From: UMGS1908 sp045655005
GTDB taxonomy: Bacteria > Bacillota > Clostridia > Christensenellales > UBA1242
Length of the DNA stretch: 64,000 bases
NCBI GenBank assembly: GCA_045655005.1
Contig: JAZOOJ010000015.1
Location: 12,224 to 76,223, forward strand
Direction of reading: 5' to 3'
This document shows positions 52,979-60,325 of this stretch, piece by piece. The translations under genes and the position numbers were made by a program. The notes beneath the pieces are model-generated. The model had not been told where the DNA came from. It searched no databases and saw nothing but the letters and a program-made list of their open reading frames with translations. Numbering within the stretch: position 1 is the first letter of the stretch; every line of letters begins with the position of its first letter.

Positions 52979-54052
52979 TTATACTCCATAAATTTTCTTT
53001 AAAATTTCTATAAATAAGTTTGAAACAATGCTATTGCCTGCTTGTTTATACATTTGAGTATCACTAACAACAATTTTAAATCTATCATCAAAGCCCATAA
53101 GTCTTAAACATTCTCTAGGTGTAAGTTTTCTTAATCTTGAACCATAAGTATAATAGTTGTCAACACCAGCTCTATGCATTTTAGCCATTGTTGATAGTAA
53201 TGGTCTAGCGACTTCCAAATCAGTTTGAGGTTTTGTATAAAAGTTTTTAGTTCCACTAGATAGTACATAATTTTTTACATTTTCTGATAAGAAATATTTA
53301 TCATCTATTTCTTTTGGTTCTTCCATAATAAAATCGCCATGCCAATTAAATTGTTGATTTCTCTTTTCGCAAAGAGCAATATCACCATTAACTTGAGTAT
53401 AAGATTTTTTTAGATTTTTTTCATCTAAAACAAATTCAACTCCTTTAGGGGGAAGATAATATTTAGGGTTTGGAGTATCTTCTAGTAAGTCCTTAACTTT
53501 TATTTTTAATTCTTGTTTTTCTGGAAATTGAAATTTGTTATTTTTATCTAAAAATCCAATAACAAATATTCTTTCTCTGTTTTGAGGAATGCCATAATCT
53601 TTTGCATTTAAGACTTGATAATGAACATCATAATTTAATGATTTAAATTCATCTAAAATTATTTGCCAAGTTTTTCCCCCATTATGATTAGTTAAGCCTT
53701 TTACATTTTCAAAAATAAAAACTTTAGGTTGTATTTCTTTTAATAGTCTTATAAATTGAAAAACTAATAAGCCTCTATCATCTTCTAATCCTTTTCGTTT
53801 GCCAACCATAGAAAAAGATTGACATGGGCTTCCACCCACAAATAAATCGACTTGTCCTTTAAAAATTGTTCCGTCTAAATCTTTAACATCTTCAAACCAC
53901 TTATCTTCGGTAATATTATAATTTGCAAAATAGCTTTGCTTAACAAATTTATCGTTATCGCAAGCGAAAACAATTTCGTGGTCTAAATTTAATCTATCTA
54001 AAGCATGTTCAACGGAACCAATACCGCTAAAAACAGTTGCTAATTTTATCAT
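52979..54052 (-). CDS. C5-cytosine DNA methyltransferase (R-M partner of the HNH enzyme)
   Basis: This 357-residue protein has all key motifs of the Dcm family: motif I VFSGIGSVEHAL, motif IV GGSPCQSFSMVGKRKGL with catalytic Cys at residue 77, motif VI FENVKGL, motif VIII QNRERIFVIGF and motif X QAGNSIVSNL. A target recognition region lies between motifs VIII and IX. It protects host DNA by methylating C5 in the recognised site. The HNH nuclease gene follows directly on the same strand. Confidence 0.94.
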   Translation of the reverse strand: MIKLATVFSGIGSVEHALDRLNLDHEIVFACDNDKFVKQSYFANYNITEDKWFEDVKDLDGTIFKGQVDLFVGGSPCQSFSMVGKRKGLEDDRGLLVFQFIRLLKEIQPKVFIFENVKGLTNHNGGKTWQIILDEFKSLNYDVHYQVLNAKDYGIPQNRERIFVIGFLDKNNKFQFPEKQELKIKVKDLLEDTPNPKYYLPPKGVEFVLDEKNLKKSYTQVNGDIALCEKRNQQFNWHGDFIMEEPKEIDDKYFLSENVKNYVLSSGTKNFYTKPQTDLEVARPLLSTMAKMHRAGVDNYYTYGSRLRKLTPRECLRLMGFDDRFKIVVSDTQMYKQAGNSIVSNLFIEILKKIYGV

Positions 54053-54198
54053 AAATATTCTCCTCTACAATTTATGAAACCATTATAGCATAAAATTTTC
54101 AAAAAGTCTGGCAATTTAGAAAAAAATCTTAAATTTTTTTAAATTTATATGGTTAGCATAAATTAATATTTAAATAAAATTTGACGACTGGACGTGTG

Positions 54199-54239
54199 CT
54201 TGTCTTGAACAAGTGGCTTCGCTTCGCTCGCCAGACAAG
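54199..54239 (+). other. GC-rich structured element
   Basis: CTTGTC (54199-54204) pairs with GACAAG (54234-54239), and inside it TGGC (54214-54217) pairs with GCCA (54230-54233), leaving a TTCGCTTCGCTC loop. A competing hairpin CTTGT-ACAAG is also possible. It is followed 26 nt later by a terminator, so it might be a small RNA or an old element end. Confidence 0.4.
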
Positions 54240-54264
54240 TTTACCTAGCAACCAACTAAAAATA

Positions 54265-54305
54265 AAAAGAGCAAAGCAATCAAAATCGCTACGCTCTTTT
54301 TTATT
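54265..54305. terminator. bidirectional terminator
   Basis: AAAAGAGC (54265-54272) pairs with GCTCTTTT (54293-54300) with an inner GC-rich pairing, followed by TTTTT. Confidence 0.75.
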
Positions 54306-54414
54306 CTTTGCCTTGCAAGAAAGCATAACCATTCCTATCTCATGTCAAGAACCTTTCACGGCATAAACCGCCACTATGTTTTATTTTCAACAAAAAATAT
54401 GTTATAATACTTAC

Positions 54415-55224
54415 ATGGATAAAAATAAAGATACTTATAAATCACATGTATTATTAACTAGACAATTAGTAAGACCTTATCAAATAAAGACTTTAGAGGG
54501 TAAACAGGTAAAATGTTTAGACTTACACACTAGAGATATTAAGCAAATTAAGATTAAAGATATCGATGCAGAAGAAAAATATTTTGATGAAATTATGGAA
54601 GAATTTTTAGCTAAAGATATTGAATCTCCATTTGCAAATACAATCTTAAAACTAAAAACGATGTTGACTAAAAAGGAAACAAAAGGGTTGGTTATAAAAG
54701 ATTTAGATATAATTAGAAGATTTTTTCAATTTTCATTTTTACGAAATAAAGAAATGTATAATGGGGTTATAAAAGAGTCTGAATTGGTTTCGTTGGTATC
54801 AGGGTTTTCGCATAGTGTAATGCTGGCATTTTCAAAAACAACCGATGATAGTTTTAATAGTAAAAAAATATCTATTATACACAATATATCTAATAGCGGA
54901 TATGGATTTGTTTGTCCGCATAATGTTATTTACTATTTTTATAATAGTTTTCACAAATCCTATAATTTGGCAATAACAATAGATAGAAATATTATTTTGT
55001 GCTTAAATCTAAATAAAGAAAGTAATCATGTTGACATATTAGAATTAGAAAAAGATTTTGATATACGTGCAATAAATTGTGCTGCATTTTTAACTGAAAA
55101 AAATCATAGCTTAAAATATGTTGTTGGGAAAGAAAATGATTTAATTAGATTAATAGAAGATATTAAAGAAATTGAATCTCAAAATAAAGATTTAATAATA
55201 ATTGACACAAAAAAAGAAACCTAA
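54415..55224 (+). CDS. uncharacterised protein (possibly DUF4238-like)
   Basis: This 269-residue protein begins at the ATG at 54415, which lies about 7 bp after TATAAT (54403-54408), so the transcript may be leaderless; a start 13 codons upstream (54376) is the alternative but would lie before the promoter. It has features seen in DUF4238-type proteins: an N-terminal SHVLLTRQLVRPYQ element, YFDEIMEEFLAKDIESPF near residue 56 and a long central strand region. The family's role is unknown. It is in the tRNA-Ser-flanked segment with the R-M pair. Confidence 0.5.
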   Translation: MDKNKDTYKSHVLLTRQLVRPYQIKTLEGKQVKCLDLHTRDIKQIKIKDIDAEEKYFDEIMEEFLAKDIESPFANTILKLKTMLTKKETKGLVIKDLDIIRRFFQFSFLRNKEMYNGVIKESELVSLVSGFSHSVMLAFSKTTDDSFNSKKISIIHNISNSGYGFVCPHNVIYYFYNSFHKSYNLAITIDRNIILCLNLNKESNHVDILELEKDFDIRAINCAAFLTEKNHSLKYVVGKENDLIRLIEDIKEIESQNKDLIIIDTKKET

Positions 55225-55246
55225 ACCGAGATAATCGATTTAGGTT
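55218..55246 (-). terminator. terminator of tRNA-Ser
   Basis: Read on the minus strand, CCTAAATCGA pairs with TCGGTTTAGG (one G:T) around TTATC and is followed by TTTCTTTTTTT. It directly follows the tRNA-Ser 3' end. Confidence 0.9.
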
Positions 55247-55251
55247 CTGAT

Positions 55252-55341
55252 TGGCGGAGAGATAGGGATTCGAACCCCAGGAGGACTTGCACCCTCAACG
55301 GTTTTCAAGACCGCCGCTTTCGACCACTCAGCCATCTCTCC
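55252..55341 (-). tRNA. tRNA-Ser(UGA)
   Basis: A 90-nt serine-type tRNA with a long variable arm and encoded CCA. The acceptor stem is GGAGAGA with TCTCTCC, the T-loop is GGTTCGAATCC and the anticodon loop CTTGAAA reads UGA. A promoter lies upstream on the minus strand: TTGATT (55431-55426) with TATAAT (55408-55403), 17 bp apart. It decodes UCA and possibly other UCN codons. Its 3' end is repeated in degenerate form at 51956. Confidence 0.97.
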
Positions 55342-55525
55342 ATATGTATATAAAAGCTAAAAATGTTTAGGAAAATGTTTCCCTATCAATTTAGCGATGT
55401 TAATTATACAATAAAAATTTTTAAAAATCAAGAACATTTTTAATATTTTTATAAAAATTTATAAAAATTTTTAATTATTAATTATTTTGTTGCTTGGGTA
55501 AAGTGTAGCGTATCATATTTAGTTG

Positions 55526-55561
55526 ACCAAGATAGTGCTCTACCTACTGAGCCATAACAGC
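55526..55561 (-). pseudogene. 5' half of a tRNA-Thr(GGU)-like gene
   Basis: The minus strand from 55561 reads GCTGTTATGGCTCAGTAGGT and continues through a complete D-arm, anticodon 5' stem (CTATC) and TTGGT, then leaves the tRNA consensus exactly after the anticodon GGU (position 36). No matching 3' half (stem GATAG, T-arm, TAACAGC end) is found in the 200 bp downstream. It looks like a truncated tRNA left by integration or deletion. Confidence 0.7.
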
Positions 55562-55658
55562 ATTTGCCGATTTTTGGTGTTAAATATTAAGTTTTTCGTA
55601 GTGCTCACCAAGTCTTACCAAGTATTGAATTTTACCAAAACAAGACTCGAACTCAAAG

Positions 55659-55690
55659 CACAGGAAACTCTTATATTTCCTGTGTTTTTT
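55659..55690 (+). terminator. terminator on the plus strand
   Basis: CACAGGAAA (55659-55667) pairs perfectly with TTTCCTGTG (55676-55684), followed by six T residues. No intact gene lies upstream on this strand, so it may be left from a lost gene. Confidence 0.88.
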
Positions 55691-55707
55691 CTTGCTCACA
55701 AAACTCA

Positions 55708-55744
55708 CAACTGTTGTCAATTTTTAAATTTTTGACAACAGTTG
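55708..55744. repeat. perfect 13-bp inverted repeat with TTGACAACA units
   Basis: CAACTGTTGTCAA (55708-55720) and TTGACAACAGTTG (55732-55744) are separated by 11 AT bases. The same nonamer TTGACAACA recurs at 55742-55750 and, inverted, at 55830-55838, giving four copies in 130 bp. Suggests binding sites for a protein such as an integrase, excisionase or replication initiator. Confidence 0.7.
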
Positions 55745-55907
55745 ACAACAAAAGCCCCATTTTAACCCACCAAAACACCCAATTTTACCACCCAAAATCA
55801 TCTAAACTCGCCTAAAACTGAACAACAAGTGTTGTCAAGAAGAAATTTAATAAAATTATATAAAATTTTTTCAAAAACCTGTATAATATTAATAAGGAGA
55901 AAAACAA

Positions 55908-56792
55908 ATGACAGGTTGGGAAGTTTCAAAATATTTAATATCTGCAAAAAAAGATATTGATAGTATGATGTTTATTGAAGAAAACATAAAAGATATTCCT
56001 TTAGCTATAAGAAGAGATTATGTAGAAAGAATTAAAGACCATTTTTATATTAATTGCTGCGTAGTAGTTGATGCTTTTTTAGATGCAAAAAACATTATAA
56101 ATACGAAAGAAGAAAAATTTCGTTCAAATTGGAAATCTGAACATTCTACAATAAAACAACTTTATTATGAAAGAGATAAAAATTCAGCACATATTGATGA
56201 AACTTATAAGATGAAAAATTATGAATCTTTTTCAAAGTTATTAATAGAAATGAAAAGTCAAATAAGAAGTATTGTTAATGCATGTGCTGAAATATTGCCA
56301 AACAAACTAACAATTAATTATTTTCCACATGATAAAGTTTTGTTTAGATTAATTAATAAAGTTAATAATGATGAAGAACAAAAGATTAACAAATCTAAAT
56401 ATGTTGACCACAAAGAGGGCTATGCAAGTGGCAATCTACTTAAACCAAGAAGAGTTGTTTATGATTTGAAAGAATTAAGAGGCTTGTCAGAAGAAGAAAA
56501 ACAAGAATTAGCTGTTCTAGTTGAAGCAGGATTAAATTTTTATGAAGCTCAACAAAATTTAGAAGATTTTTATATTCTAATAAATTGTATTCATGGTAAA
56601 AATTTATGGACATTCGATATTGAAAACAGAGTTCAAGCTTATAAAGATCTTAAACATTCTGGAATAATAGACCAATACGATAGACCCAAGTATCTTAAAG
56701 TTTTCACAAAAGAGGCTGTAGATAAAGCATATAATATGGCAAATTATATATGGGGTTTTGGAATATGGGATAAAAAGAGCACTAGGAATTAA
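55908..56792 (+). CDS. uncharacterised protein of the defence region
   Basis: This 294-residue soluble protein has a helical N-terminal 150 residues (IAIRRDYVERIKDHFYINCC-like) and a C-terminal part with LRGLSEEEKQELAVLVEAGL near residue 191. I recognise no family or catalytic motif. It has a good ribosome site (AAGGAGAAAA) and a TATAAT at 55882-55887. Its position among R-M and regulator genes suggests an accessory or mobile-element role, but this is context only. Confidence 0.6.
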   Translation: MTGWEVSKYLISAKKDIDSMMFIEENIKDIPLAIRRDYVERIKDHFYINCCVVVDAFLDAKNIINTKEEKFRSNWKSEHSTIKQLYYERDKNSAHIDETYKMKNYESFSKLLIEMKSQIRSIVNACAEILPNKLTINYFPHDKVLFRLINKVNNDEEQKINKSKYVDHKEGYASGNLLKPRRVVYDLKELRGLSEEEKQELAVLVEAGLNFYEAQQNLEDFYILINCIHGKNLWTFDIENRVQAYKDLKHSGIIDQYDRPKYLKVFTKEAVDKAYNMANYIWGFGIWDKKSTRN

Positions 56793-56812
56793 CCTAATGC
56801 TATTTTTATTTC
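56778..56812. terminator. imperfect terminator between convergent genes
   Basis: AGCACTAGG pairs with CCTAATGCT with one mismatch around AATTAA, followed by ATTTTTATTT. Confidence 0.6.
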
Positions 56813-57105
56813 TTTATGAATTCAATTATGTTTTTCTTTTTGTCAGTTGGTAAAGACTCTATTAAAGATTTTAATTCATTGTCAATCTTGTAGTCAGCTA
56901 TGTTTGAACTGAAAAATCTATCAATAGGAAATTCACAAATCTCTAAAATTTGTAATAACTTTTCAACAGTCAATACAATTCTACCACTTTCAAGTTGTGC
57001 AACATATTGTGGGCTCATGCCCATTCTTTGACTAACTTCTCTTGCGGATAAATTGGCTTTATTTCTAACATAACCAATTCTTGATAAGATTTCTTTGATT
57101 TCCAT
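56806..57105 (-). CDS. XRE-family DNA-binding protein
   Basis: This 99-residue protein is essentially one helix-turn-helix domain: GYVRNKANLSAREVSQRMGM followed by SPQYVAQLESGRIVLTV, residues 11-47. The rest is a short helical extension that may dimerise. Such small regulators often control phage-like or defence genes. It diverges from the SLOG gene, and the AT-rich gap between them contains a short inverted sequence (ATTGTTACAATAAT) that could be its operator. A -10-like TATAAT lies on the minus strand. Confidence 0.88.
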   Translation of the reverse strand: MEIKEILSRIGYVRNKANLSAREVSQRMGMSPQYVAQLESGRIVLTVEKLLQILEICEFPIDRFFSSNIADYKIDNELKSLIESLPTDKKKNIIEFIKK

Positions 57106-57245
57106 AATAACTCCTAATTAATTGTTGTTACAATAATTATAATTTAAGAATGGTTTTTCGTTAGAAAGCCACACACATAAATTTTTCTCAAAAATTCCAT
57201 TTTGAATACACAGAAACATAAAATTATGTTATAATGACTAGTGTG

Positions 57246-57264
57246 AGTATTCAAAGTGAATACT
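57246..57264 (+). promoter_or_regulatory. 5'-UTR hairpin before the SLOG gene
   Basis: AGTATTC (57246-57252) pairs with GAATACT (57258-57264) around AAAGT, beginning about at the predicted transcription start after TATAAT at 57230. The ribosome site GGGAG follows 3 nt later. It may stabilise the transcript or affect translation. Confidence 0.45.
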
Positions 57265-57280
57265 TTGGGAGTTTTTTATT

Positions 57281-57844
57281 ATGCAAAAACATAAAATTTG
57301 TTCTTTCTTTGGTCATAGAAATGTTGTTGTTACGGAAGAATTAAAAGAAAAATTAAAAGAGATTATTGAAGATTTAATTGTTAACCACAATGTGTTAACA
57401 TTTTTGTTTGGTAGTCGAAGTGATTTTGACTACCTTTGTCATTTAGTAGTTACAGAACTAAAAGAAAAATATCCAAATATTATAAGAAAATGCTACACTT
57501 GCAGAAGTGAAACCTGCACTCTTGAAGGCGAACGAGCACATTGGGAAGAAATTTACAGTCATTTCAAAAAAGAAAAAGTTACACTACTAGGAGTGGAAGC
57601 AGAAGTCGAGCACAAAACAAAATACACAGCTGGTAGAGCAAGTTATGTGGAACGAAATCAAGCAATGATAATCGATAGCGATTGCTGTGTTTTTTACTAC
57701 GACGAAAACTACCAACCCGAAATGAGAAAATACTCCAAAAGAAGCATTGGCTACTATCAACCAAAATCCGGCACCGCCCTTGCGTATGCCTATGCCAAAC
57801 AAAAGAAAAAACAAATTATAAATATAAAAGAAATAATTGTCTAA
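57281..57844 (+). CDS. SLOG-family protein (DUF1273/YpsA-like)
   Basis: This 187-residue protein starts with KICSFFGHRNVVVTEELKEK, the usual SLOG start, has FLFGSRSDFDYLCHLVVTELK near residue 42 and a late DSDCCVFYYDENYQP and SGTALAYAYAKQKKK at residue 160 for the nucleotide-binding Rossmann-like fold. SLOG proteins bind nucleotides or nucleotide-sugar ligands; some relatives act in defence or signalling. No fused effector is present. The location between an XRE gene and the methyltransferase operon is of note, but a link is inference. Confidence 0.8.
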   Translation: MQKHKICSFFGHRNVVVTEELKEKLKEIIEDLIVNHNVLTFLFGSRSDFDYLCHLVVTELKEKYPNIIRKCYTCRSETCTLEGERAHWEEIYSHFKKEKVTLLGVEAEVEHKTKYTAGRASYVERNQAMIIDSDCCVFYYDENYQPEMRKYSKRSIGYYQPKSGTALAYAYAKQKKKQIINIKEIIV

Positions 57845-57874
57845 AATGCTTGAATTTTCCATTGTTTTACCATA

Positions 57875-57911
57875 AAATGTCTTGACATTTGTCTTGACAT
57901 TTTGTTATACT
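57875..57911 (+). promoter_or_regulatory. promoter with tandem palindromic operators of the MORC-Z1 operon
   Basis: TTGACA (57882-57887) and TATACT (57906-57911) are 18 bp apart. The -35 lies within a 16-bp palindrome AAATGTC-tt-GACATTT (57875-57890), and a second TGTC-tt-GACA follows at 57890-57899, 12 bp from centre to centre. Both copies cover the promoter, as expected for autorepression by a small dimeric protein. The Phd-like gene is first in the operon. Confidence 0.7.
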
Positions 57912-57939
57912 TATAAACATAAGGAGGGCTAAGTGTGTA

Positions 57940-58143
57940 ATGAAAAAGAAGTACAAGCATTTGCAAGATAATGTAGTAAGTTATGGCGTTCGAGATTTAA
58001 GCCGTGGCAAGTTGACAGAAGCAATTCAAAAATCGCTTAGTCAACCTGTAGTAATAATGAAAAATAATAAACATCTATGTGTGATGATAGATTATGATGA
58101 GTATTTAAAGTTGGTAAAGGAGAAAGAAAATGAAAAAAAGTAA
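57940..58143 (+). CDS. Phd/YefM-like small DNA-binding protein
   Basis: This 67-residue protein matches the Phd/YefM antitoxin pattern: NVVSYGVRDLSRGKLTEAIQ, then QPVVIMKNNKHLCVMIDYDEY near residues 35-55. Such proteins repress their own promoter and neutralise a toxin. No toxin gene (Doc or YoeB) is present; the methyltransferase gene overlaps its end by 14 bp. It may therefore serve as the transcription controller of the R-M-like operon, in place of a C protein. AGGAGG precedes the ATG by 12 nt, slightly far. Confidence 0.75.
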   Translation: MKKKYKHLQDNVVSYGVRDLSRGKLTEAIQKSLSQPVVIMKNNKHLCVMIDYDEYLKLVKEKENEKK

Positions 58144-59296
58144 AAAATTAAGAGTATTTGAGGCTTTTGCTGGTATAGGTGCACAGGCATCCGCATTAAA
58201 AAGATTAAATATTAATTACGAAATTGTAGGAATAAGTGATTGGTTTATTAATGCCATAGAATGTTATGATGCTATACAGAACAATAATAAGCCAGATATT
58301 CCGTTACCATCTTTAAAAGAACAAATTGAATATTTAAAGCAATTTACATTTAGTAAAGATTCGGTTAATCCAATTAAAGATATTACAAAATTATCAGAAG
58401 AAGAAATTTCCAAACTATACAGATCAAATATTAGAACTAACAATTATGGATCTATTGTTGATATTGGTGATGGTAAGATTGATATGCCAGATTGTGATTT
58501 GTTTATTTATAGCTTCCCATGTCAAGATTTATCTACTGGTGGAAAAACTGAAGGTATGAAAAAGGGTTCTGGAACAAGGTCTGGTTTACTTTGGGAAATT
58601 GAAAAAATATTAAAACGATTAGATAAGGAAAACAGATTGCCAGAATATTTATTAATGGAAAATGTGAAAGCTATTTTGGCAGATTCTAATAAGGAAGACT
58701 TTGATGAATGGAAGAACTTTTTGGAGTCTATAGGATATAAAAATTCTGAACCAATTGTTTTAGATGCAACAAATTTTGGAATTCCGCAAGATAGAAAAAG
58801 ATGTTTCTTATTAAGTCATTTAAATACAAAGATTGATATTTCACCTAAAGATGTAGAAACAAATCAAAAATTAAATTGTTTAGATTTTTTAAGGTTTGAT
58901 TACACTAATCCTGTTTTAAAAGCTGAAGCTGATGATGCACAGTTGTACGACACTATTTCTAGGGTTGATATGTGGAATAAAAATAAAAGGAATCCTATCA
59001 CGGAAGATACTATTATTCACACTATAACATGCAATATGGATAGAAGTAATACAGCAGCAATGTTTAAATATTCAGGTAAAAAAGGAGACACATTTAGGTT
59101 GCTAACTATTAGAGAAGCTTTTCTTCTAATGGGTTTTACAGAAGAAGAGTATGAGCGTGCAACAATGACAGGATTAAGTTACAGAAAAATGAATAAGCTT
59201 ATAGGAAATTCAATTGTTGTAAATGTTCTAGTTGAAATATTTAGATTTTTATTCTCCAAGAAGTATGGATTAAAGGAGGATAAAAAAGATGAGTAA
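58130..59296 (+). CDS. C5-cytosine DNA methyltransferase of the MORC-Z1 operon
   Basis: This 388-residue protein has motif I FEAFAGIGAQASALKRL, motif IV SFPCQDLSTGGKTEGMKKGS with catalytic Cys at residue 131, motif VI LLMENVKAIL, motif VIII GIPQDRKRCFLLS and motif X KLIGNSIVVNVLVEIF. This is a clade distinct from the first methyltransferase at 53 kb (GGSPCQSF, GIPQNRER). The GSGTRSGLLWEIE segment is typical of this type. It likely marks host DNA so that the linked ATPase and nuclease do not attack it. AAGGAG precedes the start; it overlaps both neighbours. Confidence 0.94.
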   Translation: MKKSKKLRVFEAFAGIGAQASALKRLNINYEIVGISDWFINAIECYDAIQNNNKPDIPLPSLKEQIEYLKQFTFSKDSVNPIKDITKLSEEEISKLYRSNIRTNNYGSIVDIGDGKIDMPDCDLFIYSFPCQDLSTGGKTEGMKKGSGTRSGLLWEIEKILKRLDKENRLPEYLLMENVKAILADSNKEDFDEWKNFLESIGYKNSEPIVLDATNFGIPQDRKRCFLLSHLNTKIDISPKDVETNQKLNCLDFLRFDYTNPVLKAEADDAQLYDTISRVDMWNKNKRNPITEDTIIHTITCNMDRSNTAAMFKYSGKKGDTFRLLTIREAFLLMGFTEEEYERATMTGLSYRKMNKLIGNSIVVNVLVEIFRFLFSKKYGLKEDKKDE

Positions 59297-60323
59297 AATT
59301 GTTTTGCCAATTGACACAAAGTCGTTATATCTAAATATTTTAAATGATAATTTAACCGGTCATACAGCAACTGTTGCAACACCATTAAAACAAGGAAATT
59401 CTTACAACAAAGAACTAGGAAGAATACTAGAAATCAAGGATAAAGAAATTTATTTTCAAGACAAACCTGCACTAATAAATGAAATGTTGAAGAATTCAAA
59501 ATCTAAAATTGTAATAAAAAATGTGTATGTTTTTGATAAAATTTCTGTCAATGGTATTGAAATTAGAACAGAAAAACAGTATTGTATTTTTATAAAGGAA
59601 GAAGTTGATCCTAATAAAGCACAATTTGGAAGATTGAAAATACATTACCCAACTAGTTTAAAATACGAAGATGTAGATCTTTCAATAAATAATAAAGAAA
59701 TAATCAATTTAGTATCTAAAACACTAAACGACTATGCGTTTATAGTAAAAAGTTTTGAATACGATACAGCTACAAAAACTTTAAATTTCAACGCGTTGAT
59801 TGTTGGAGAAAATAAAGTTCCTTATTCAAAGGTTTTTATTAACGAAAAAGGTGTTGGTAATAAATTTAATTTAATATTCAACGAATTAACTGAAGATTAT
59901 GATATGGAAATTATTTCGTTAAGACAACATTATGGAGAATGTGTAAATACGAACAATTTCTACGAATATGTTTTTGAAAATAAATCTAAATCCATGGACA
60001 TAGTTTCAAAAGAGTTATCAAAATGTGGAGCTAAAAACATAGAGAATGTTGGATTACTTTATCCATATTCATTGTTTGATATTAGATATGAATTAAATGG
60101 ACAAATTAGATATGCGATAGTTGCTAATACATCTACAAAAGTAAATTATTTTAATTTATCTATCAAAAGGAATATTTTCTTCCATGCCTTTCATGAGTGT
60201 TGTGATTTATTTCTTATAACTAATATTTTAGAAAAACCAATAATAAGAAAATACAATGTGGAAAAATTGGATTATTTAAACAAAACTATTAATTCGATAA
60301 AATTTACCGATGAAGGAGAATAA
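59289..60323 (+). CDS. unknown protein of the MORC-Z1 operon
   Basis: This 344-residue protein overlaps the methyltransferase gene by 8 bp and lies 2 bp before the MORC-like gene, so it belongs to the system. It begins with a strand-rich region and ends with a compact segment FDIRYELNGQIRYAIVANTS near residue 262, whose order of strands resembles a PD-(D/E)xK nuclease or DUF3883 core, but the E-x-K is replaced by A-x-N. It could thus be an inactive nuclease-fold or a target-recognition subunit. I do not recognise the family. Confidence 0.7.
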   Translation: MSKIVLPIDTKSLYLNILNDNLTGHTATVATPLKQGNSYNKELGRILEIKDKEIYFQDKPALINEMLKNSKSKIVIKNVYVFDKISVNGIEIRTEKQYCIFIKEEVDPNKAQFGRLKIHYPTSLKYEDVDLSINNKEIINLVSKTLNDYAFIVKSFEYDTATKTLNFNALIVGENKVPYSKVFINEKGVGNKFNLIFNELTEDYDMEIISLRQHYGECVNTNNFYEYVFENKSKSMDIVSKELSKCGAKNIENVGLLYPYSLFDIRYELNGQIRYAIVANTSTKVNYFNLSIKRNIFFHAFHECCDLFLITNILEKPIIRKYNVEKLDYLNKTINSIKFTDEGE

Positions 60324-60325
60324 GT

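Larger units (their letters stand above)
54053..54414. other. noncoding segment upstream of the methyltransferase gene
   Basis: This 362-bp stretch holds no gene. It contains a GC-richer hairpin (54199-54239), a bidirectional terminator (54265-54303) and the promoter of the following plus-strand gene. The methyltransferase promoter on the minus strand should lie near 54080-54120 but no good match was found. Confidence 0.6.
55342..55907. other. 566-bp noncoding junction region
   Basis: No intact gene is visible. It contains the tRNA-Ser promoter, the tRNA-Thr half, a tRNA-T-arm-like GAGTTCGAGTC (minus strand near 55650), a plus-strand terminator and a palindrome with TTGACAACA repeats. These separate units suggest the scar of one or more integration events rather than a simple intergenic gap. 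Confidence 0.7.

Noticed and set aside
55342..55561. tRNA-Thr interrupted by a group I intron
   Set aside because: The break after the anticodon fits an intron site, but no 3' half follows in the 200 bp downstream and no intron core is visible.
55523..55735. Small 70-residue plus-strand reading frame
   Set aside because: It runs through the truncated tRNA-Thr and a strong terminator, has no ribosome site and resembles translations of att/tRNA junction DNA.
57940..58143. Complete toxin-antitoxin pair
   Set aside because: A Phd-like gene is present, but the next gene is a DNA methyltransferase and no Doc, YoeB or other toxin gene is adjacent.
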